Source: Archilochus colubris (taxonomy: Eukaryota > Chordata > Aves > Apodiformes > Trochilidae). Taken from it: DNA of 64,000 bases. Below the pieces are notes generated by a model. That model saw only the letters and a list, made by a program, of their open reading frames with translations. It searched no databases and was not told where the DNA came from. The position numbers were made by a program, and so were the translations under genes. Location of the stretch: NCBI GenBank assembly GCA_023079485.1, contig CM041104.1, forward strand, positions 6,804,864 through 6,868,863. The letters run 5' to 3'. Below, piece after piece: positions 57,467 through 64,000 of this stretch; the stretch's first letter is position 1, and the number at the start of each line of letters is the position of its first letter.

Positions 57467-57540
57467 AATCACACCCATCCATTTTATCTTTAGGGGCCAC
57501 CTACAATCACCCATCCATTTTACCTCTAGGAGTCACCTAC
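57467..57540. repeat. imperfect 36-38-base tandem duplication (x2)
   Basis: Two adjacent copies, 57467-57504 and 57505-57540, share AATCAC...CCATCCATTTTA...TCT.TAGG.G.CACCTAC. They differ by a 2-base indel and a few substitutions. Confidence 0.9.
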
Positions 57541-60161
57541 CGTTTCAAGTTACCTGAAATCAGACCAATGTGATCTGTTCAGCACTGCACTGAGTTACTG
57601 AAGTAACAAGAAACTAAGCCTAAAAATAGACAAGCAAACTGTGTAGACCAGCAGAAAATCTGTCAAATATGAAATAATAATTTCTTCTAGACAGATTATT
57701 AGGATTATTAAACAGGAACAATTACATACAGAGTTCTGAACATTTAAACACTATCACAACTTTTAGAACATCTAAAGCAAACAGAACAACATTCCCATTA
57801 TTTGGCCAATGCACATAAACTGTTTACAAATATATCAAAATGCCTACCAGACAATTTCTTCAAAGAAAGTAAATGTATCAACATCTTCTTTTTAATTTTT
57901 TTCAGAGAGAAGTTTTTGTACTGTATTCGAACATGGAATTGTATTTTAACCGTATTTTTTTTCTGGTTTCTAGAAAATGTATGTTTCTAAAAGAGTATCA
58001 CACATTCAAAACAAAGAAGTCTGGTCTAAAGTTCACTGAAACATTCAACAGGAAAAAGTTATTTTAAAGCCTTAAACATTACTCTTACTGTTTCACATTA
58101 TATTGCCAGATTACAAATCTTTAATGTTGTGGCTAAATTTGATAAACGAATATCATTGTGGGTTTATAGTCTGGATTCTCATCTTAATGAGAGTTAACAT
58201 CTTTAGAACAAAATGTTCAAAGCTGCAAGACATATGCTGAACATGTGTATACAAGTAAAGCTTTGAAAGCTGCTTAAAAATGTGAGAATGAGTAAAGCTC
58301 ACGTTACTCTTGATAAATGTCAGCTGTCAGGCATTGCAGTCCAATACACATTATTGTTTCCACAAGCTAGAGCCCAGAAATATGCAATTTTTACTTCACC
58401 AGCTGAATATAACACATTTACATGGCAACACCTACCCGAGGTCAGAAGTTTAGCATTTTCAAATTTTAACTGCCAGAGCTGGGTACTCTTACATAGACAA
58501 CATCACTACGCTGAACTTAACTGAAGTAATTCCAGAAACCTTGAATGAAGTTAAATATAAAGCTCTAATATACACACTCAACATCAAACCAACTCAAAAA
58601 AAGCCTGAAAGAGAACATACAGTTGTTCTTATATCCACTATAAATAAAATTAAAACTCTATATTTTTTACAGTCCAATTTTATTTGAACATTTTCTGCTG
58701 GAGTAAATCACTCATTATAAAATGCTAACTGTGTCTTGCAGAATTAGCTCAACAAACTGAGGAAAGTCTTGGACCACTTAAAGGGCATGATTGGAATCAG
58801 ACTGGCAGAACTTTCCAGTAAGAAGTGTTACTTTATTATGTGATAGAAATATGTCAATCATCTCTATCCACCAGTGTAGTTCACTTAAAATCTGTCCATT
58901 CCTGAACTCCCCCCATATGAAAGCATATTTATCATTCCATGTATTTGAAAAAATTAATACTATGCTGCCATAACCATGCCAAAGAGCCAAATTTCACTGT
59001 GATTACCACGTTAACAAGGAGGTTCCTCTTACCCAACTAAGTCTGAAGTACTATGATAGTCTTCTGTGAATTTTTATTTGAACTATTCACTGGTTTTCCT
59101 GAGTAGGTTAAAAGCTCAATGTGCTGACATTAATATACCTATTATTCCTATACTGGAATTTTCAGAACCCAGAACCCTTAGAATCAGTCTGTTTCTGTTA
59201 ATTCAGTAAGAATTCTATCACCAGCTCCCATAGAAACATTAAGGCTGAAAGTAATATTTCTTTCAAATTTTTATTTTCATGAGGAAAAAAAAATCTTTGA
59301 CTTTAGTATTTTTATTAGTCTCAAACAGAATGACACAGCAAATGTGTTTTGTCTTATCAGAAGACTCACAAAACCTGTATTTTATTTAGAACTATTTCTC
59401 AAGTAATTTAGAAACACAGGTGTGCACTGTACACAGAGCCAAGAAAAACAGATAAAATATCTCTGTTTACTCAACAGACACCTTTTAAGCATATTCTGGT
59501 ACTATGATCTATGTTAAACCTGGTCCCTCCATTGGGTAAACTTCTCTTTTAAATCATTATTCCATTTTGCCTGATGGTTTTTAAGAACATCATTAATAAC
59601 TTGCAATGTTCACGTTTATTTTAAAAAGACACACTTTTTACACACTAACTCTTCTGTTTGTTTACAGTTATAACAGGTAATCCAAATGATCTTTCATCAA
59701 CCACATTGAACTCCAGTACTGCAAAAACAGAACAGTGCATTTTTTGTAGTAAGTCTACCACTTACATGCAGCAATGTAAACATCAAAATAACATCCTCTG
59801 ACTGCTAAATTGATTATAAGCACTAATTAGAGCAAACTATTGTTTCAGAAGAACACAAACTCTTCAGATCTTTTATGTTTTAAGAATACTAAATACAGAA
59901 GTCCCCTTACACATTTAATTTACAGTATTCGTTGCATCTGCTCTGAAACCAATATTGGTGATGTGAAATTAGAGGTAAACAATCAAGGCAGAAAATCTAA
60001 TAAAAAGACTGTAACATAGAGTAATATGCCCATTAATACTGTCAAGAAGATGTATAGTTCTGAAGAGTAACATTTGTATATTCTGTTTCAAAAACACCCC
60101 TGTTTGTCTAGAGGACTGGAAAAATCTTAAAAACATTAAAAATAATTAAAGTTATCAATAC

Positions 60162-60175
60162 ATATATATATATAT
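60162..60175. repeat. AT dinucleotide microsatellite
   Basis: Seven AT units in a row within an AT-rich stretch. Confidence 0.85.
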
Positions 60176-63100
60176 CTTCAGTACATATAATTCAAAAGTA
60201 TTAATACAAAAATCATTGAAATTAATATTATCAGAAAGGTTTCTATCTACACAGGTACTTTTCATGTGAACGACAGTCATAGATCAATAGAAAAGGACAT
60301 TGAGACCATCACAGAGCTTGTAATTCCCCTTCCTTCTCCATTTGCATAGCTAGGATAACAGAGCTTTACACTCTCAGTTTGTAACTACAGTAAATTGGTA
60401 TTAGGTAAAAAGCAAAATTATTTCTCCTACTTTAAGACATAAGAAATTCTCTGTCAAATAAAATAAACTTTCCGTAAATGTCCATGCTTGCTACACATCT
60501 TTTTCTCCCCAGAACAAAGATTAGCACTTGTAAAATACTCAGATACACATCACTAATTTTCCTATTTCTATCAGATCCCAGCCCTGAGGTTTATTACAAA
60601 ATAATCTCTACAGTTGTCTGTTCCAGTGCTGGAAGTGGGAATTTGTTTTAAGTAGTAACATCCAAAATGAAAAATATTCATTCTCGATTTTCACAGTGTC
60701 ATTACCAAAAGACTACAACAGCACATGGACCGAGCAAGACAAAAGACATAGCATTTCTGCTGACAAATCATTTTTGCTCTGAATCTATTTATATTTGTCA
60801 GATCTTCGATTTATCAGGACATTCCCTATTTGTACCTGAAGAACCAGAATTATGTCCTGTAAGGATTACAGTATTATTATCATAATTGTTATAAGGATTA
60901 TTGTTTGTGCTTTTAATTTACTTCTCTTGAAAACCATGCATTTCTACTGCTGACTGGAGAGAGAGAGTGAACAATGGGGCTGGTGTAGTGATACATTATG
61001 AAGACTTTTTGATACCACAAAACTGTGAAGTTTATCCCTTTTCTTGTTTTAGCCTTCTAGATACACACTTCAGCAGACTGAAGCATAACAAGGAAATAAT
61101 ATAAAATACTAAGGACTACTACATAGGATAAATAAGTGAATGCAGCAGTTGTGGTACACTTCAGATATTCTTCTCTTTCCTTCATCTATTCAGAGATGTG
61201 GTCTCTCTACTATTTAAAATTCAGGTTCTGCTTTGAAAGATAGCCAGATAGGTTATACACATCATTGTCCTAAAGGACAAGTGCTATACGCTCAATAAAC
61301 ATCAGAGGAAAGTTAGAGAAATCAAAGCTAATGATGAAATAGGATAGATAAGAGCTTTGCAGAACACATAAAAAAAGCTGAATGTGAATAGGAAGAGAGG
61401 GTTATATATTAGCACATGGAATTTCTTTGAGCAATCCTGTTCTGTCATATTACTACCCACAAGACTCCCACCCAAACAACCAATCTCAAACCAGTTTTAA
61501 ACTGTGTTGGAAATAAATAAGACTCTTCTAAAAAGACTATGAGAAGAAATATCCTGGTCTGCTACTTCAGTACAAATCATAAAGAAAGCTCCTGTTTACT
61601 GTTTCTCTGGCCTGAAAAGACTTCAGCCTACAACAGCAGCTAGAAACAACCTGGCTCTTTATGCACAACATTATTAATGAGTGACAACTGTCTGGATAAT
61701 GCAACCTGCAGTGATTATAAATGCATAAAGTCCTTTCAACTATAGCAGCAATCCCTGTATTTACCACATTTTTCAAGAAGGGCAAAACACAACTCTCAGC
61801 AGGAGGACTGCTTCACTGAGATCACACCACTTCGTTCTATCTGAAAAACACTTTGCTTTCTACATAATGTTTCATATACTATAAGGAAAAAATATATATA
61901 TTCCTTATGCACTGATTCCTGAACTAGTGCCAGAGAAATAAGACTGTGTGTACATACCCACATGCTTAAAAGAATAAACAATTGTGTTTTGTGGACCTTT
62001 GATAAATTAATTTCTTAGAAAATATGCATCTCCATATCTAACACAGTTCTTCAAATACGAGATTTATATTCCAGAAACCCAGCCCACTATTGCTGCAAAG
62101 GACCAAGAGTTCTCTCATCACTGGAGATCTGCAACATGGATACAGACAGGACAGCTTGAAAACAAACCTATAGAGAAGCAGAGAAAAATCCCCTTATTTC
62201 ATCCAATTATGAAACACTTGGACTGCAGATAATAAGTTTTGTCACCAAATGAAATAGAAATAGAAGCTGAGAAGAGCAAGGTACAATGACAGTGTTTTAA
62301 AAACAAACAAAAATCTATCTTCAGCTACTACAGGTTCACTCATAATTTGTGCCAGCATGAGAATTAGGACTTAAAGGGGAAGTGGCAAGTTTTAATAGTA
62401 GATATCAAGAGCCCAGCTTACCATATAACTCCATGATCAAAGTCTGAGAGAAAATATGCCAGCAGAAATTTGAAGCACACAACAGACATACTGACAAGTC
62501 TTGGAACATAAACTAATTTTCAGAAGTTTTCAGAAGCTGTGCTCTAGGATTTCCTCTTATCAACTTTCCATCCTTCAGTAAAACATGGCAGTGGGACAGC
62601 TAACTCTAGATATCAGAAAGACTAGATGAAACACCTTACTATGTGCTTCTCTTTAAATTTCTCATTCACAGTTTGGAAATCTTGGGTGATGGTGGTGGAA
62701 TTGTAAAAGAGCAGCTCCTAAGCAGCAGATTGTGATTCCCTCCTGAAGAAACTGGGGAAGTATAATCAAATTTCTCTGAATAAATACACAGAATAAATCA
62801 ATCTAGAAGTCTGTAGTTTATTTTGTTTGTGGATGGTCATTTAATGCTTTTTAGATACAAGATGCATTGACAGTGTCCCTAATTCTCCTTTTTCTGACCA
62901 TTTTTACTAGAGCAAGGGTTATACAAGTGATTTTCTCGTGGTCAGCAGTTAGGTCTCAATTATATTTGTCAGTAACACTCCCCCCAAAGCAGGATACTTT
63001 AATGTTAGAGGATTCACAAATCTGCTGAAAGTGTGTATCTTTAGCTTGAGAGTCACTGTTCATTTTTTTGCCAGTTTCCCTCCCACTGCTAGCATATACT

Positions 63101-64000
63101 GTAATATTTTTAGAGATCACTGATTTCTAATGCTAAAAGGCACGTACACCCAGTATCACCATAACGCGATGATGCAACTGTTCAAGAGAAGCCTTTCAGA
63201 GTAATTTAAATGGCACTTCAGAAATCGAGTGACTCTCAGCTCCTAGAAGTTGTTACTCTTCTTTCCTTTAGAAGAGCATTTATTTCATTTCACTGTGATA
63301 GGCAATATGATTTGCAGCTTCAGTACAGCTCCACTGTGAAGGCAGACAAACTGCCACAAAACGGACAGTGAGAAACAGACAGGACACACACAGGCGCAGG
63401 GAGGACAGAACAAAGAATCACGGGGAGTGAGGAAAAATAAACTATATAATAGCTGCTGCTTGGGAACACTCGCTGGAACAAACAGGGAGGCCACCAACCA
63501 TCATTACAAGCACATGTTTCTTTTGCAGTTGCAAGGAGAATTGCACACAAGAGGGGGCAGGGTATCTGCTATTAATCATATTATACTCATTGTTCCCTTG
63601 ATGCGGCTGGCAGTGCTCCAGGAGACTCCCTCAATTCCCAGATATCTCACTGCAGTGAGAACAGCAGCACTGCGAACAGCCCACGCCAAACCTTCACAGT
63701 CTTGTCCTACTATGCTAACGCTGCCCTAAATTTAACCCACTGCACTGCTTATTGCACTAATTTTTTTTAAAATTCAAATCAGAGCAGTTGAGGGTTACTC
63801 CCCACCATAATCTCTCGTTCGAAAAATGAACACACTGTATAAATCCGATTAAATTATTTGCAAGAACAAGCCACTAGAGATGTGAAAACATCAGACTGAA
63901 GTAGTCAGGAATCAAGTTTCTTTGTTGAGGAAGAGTTTTGAATGTTATCTCTAAGTCAGGTGCTGAGTGACTCCTTGATTAAGTGGCACTTAACATTCAG

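Larger units (their letters stand above)
45558..64000 (-). other. NCOA3 upstream intron (18 kb or more, continues past the window)
   Basis: No coding exon, CpG island or promoter is visible, so the first exon and promoter should lie beyond 64,000, as with the long first intron of human NCOA3. The DNA is AT-rich. Contents noted: tandem duplications at 46521-46552 and 57467-57540, TA-repeats at 55668-55694 and 60162-60175, a possible extra exon at 49654-49710, and a GC-richer block at 63300-63740. The many short ORFs are chance. Confidence 0.6.

Noticed and set aside
63443..63453. TATA-box-like ACTATATAATA on the + strand
   Set aside because: AT-rich background makes this frequent, and no + strand transcript or downstream exon can be supported.

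Overview
The window is vertebrate nuclear DNA, most likely from a bird. It is AT-rich, its genes are split by many introns, and interspersed repeats are sparse. The only clear ones are two decayed CR1-type LINE fragments, which fits a bird better than a mammal or most other reptiles. The species cannot be named from the sequence alone.

Two protein-coding genes lie tail to tail. On the + strand, positions 1 to about 16,975 hold the 3' part of SULF2, an extracellular heparan-sulfate 6-O-endosulfatase. It consists of the last 11 bases of one exon, nine internal exons, a terminal exon with the stop at 16166-16168, and a short 3' UTR with a polyadenylation signal at 16951-16956. On the - strand, from 45,557 down to about 18,555, lies NCOA3 (SRC-3/AIB1), a nuclear-receptor coactivator. 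All 21 coding exons are present and join in frame (start codon 39454-39456, stop codon 21775-21777), giving about 1,403 residues. There is also an untranslated upstream exon at 45482-45557 and a 3' UTR of about 3.2 kb. The SULF2/NCOA3 assignment, rather than SULF1/NCOA2, rests on the protein ends and on the convergent arrangement known from human chromosome 20q13.

Layout: 1-16,168 SULF2 coding exons and introns; 16,169 to about 16,975 SULF2 3' UTR; about 16,976-18,554 intergenic; about 18,555-21,774 NCOA3 3' UTR; 21,775-39,456 NCOA3 coding exons and introns; 39,476-45,481 intron in the 5' UTR; 45,482-45,557 5' UTR exon; 45,558-64,000 first (or early) NCOA3 intron. The NCOA3 promoter is not visible and presumably lies beyond 64,000. 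The two genes do not share a pathway: one edits extracellular heparan sulfate, the other acts in the nucleus. Their adjacency is conserved synteny.

I found no undescribed biological system. The items most worth checking are fine-scale RNA-processing features of NCOA3: a GC-AG intron, tandem donor and acceptor sites at the exon junction before the polyglutamine region, a second CAGCAG acceptor at a terminal exon that encodes only three residues, and several upstream ORFs in the 5' leader, one overlapping the main start codon.
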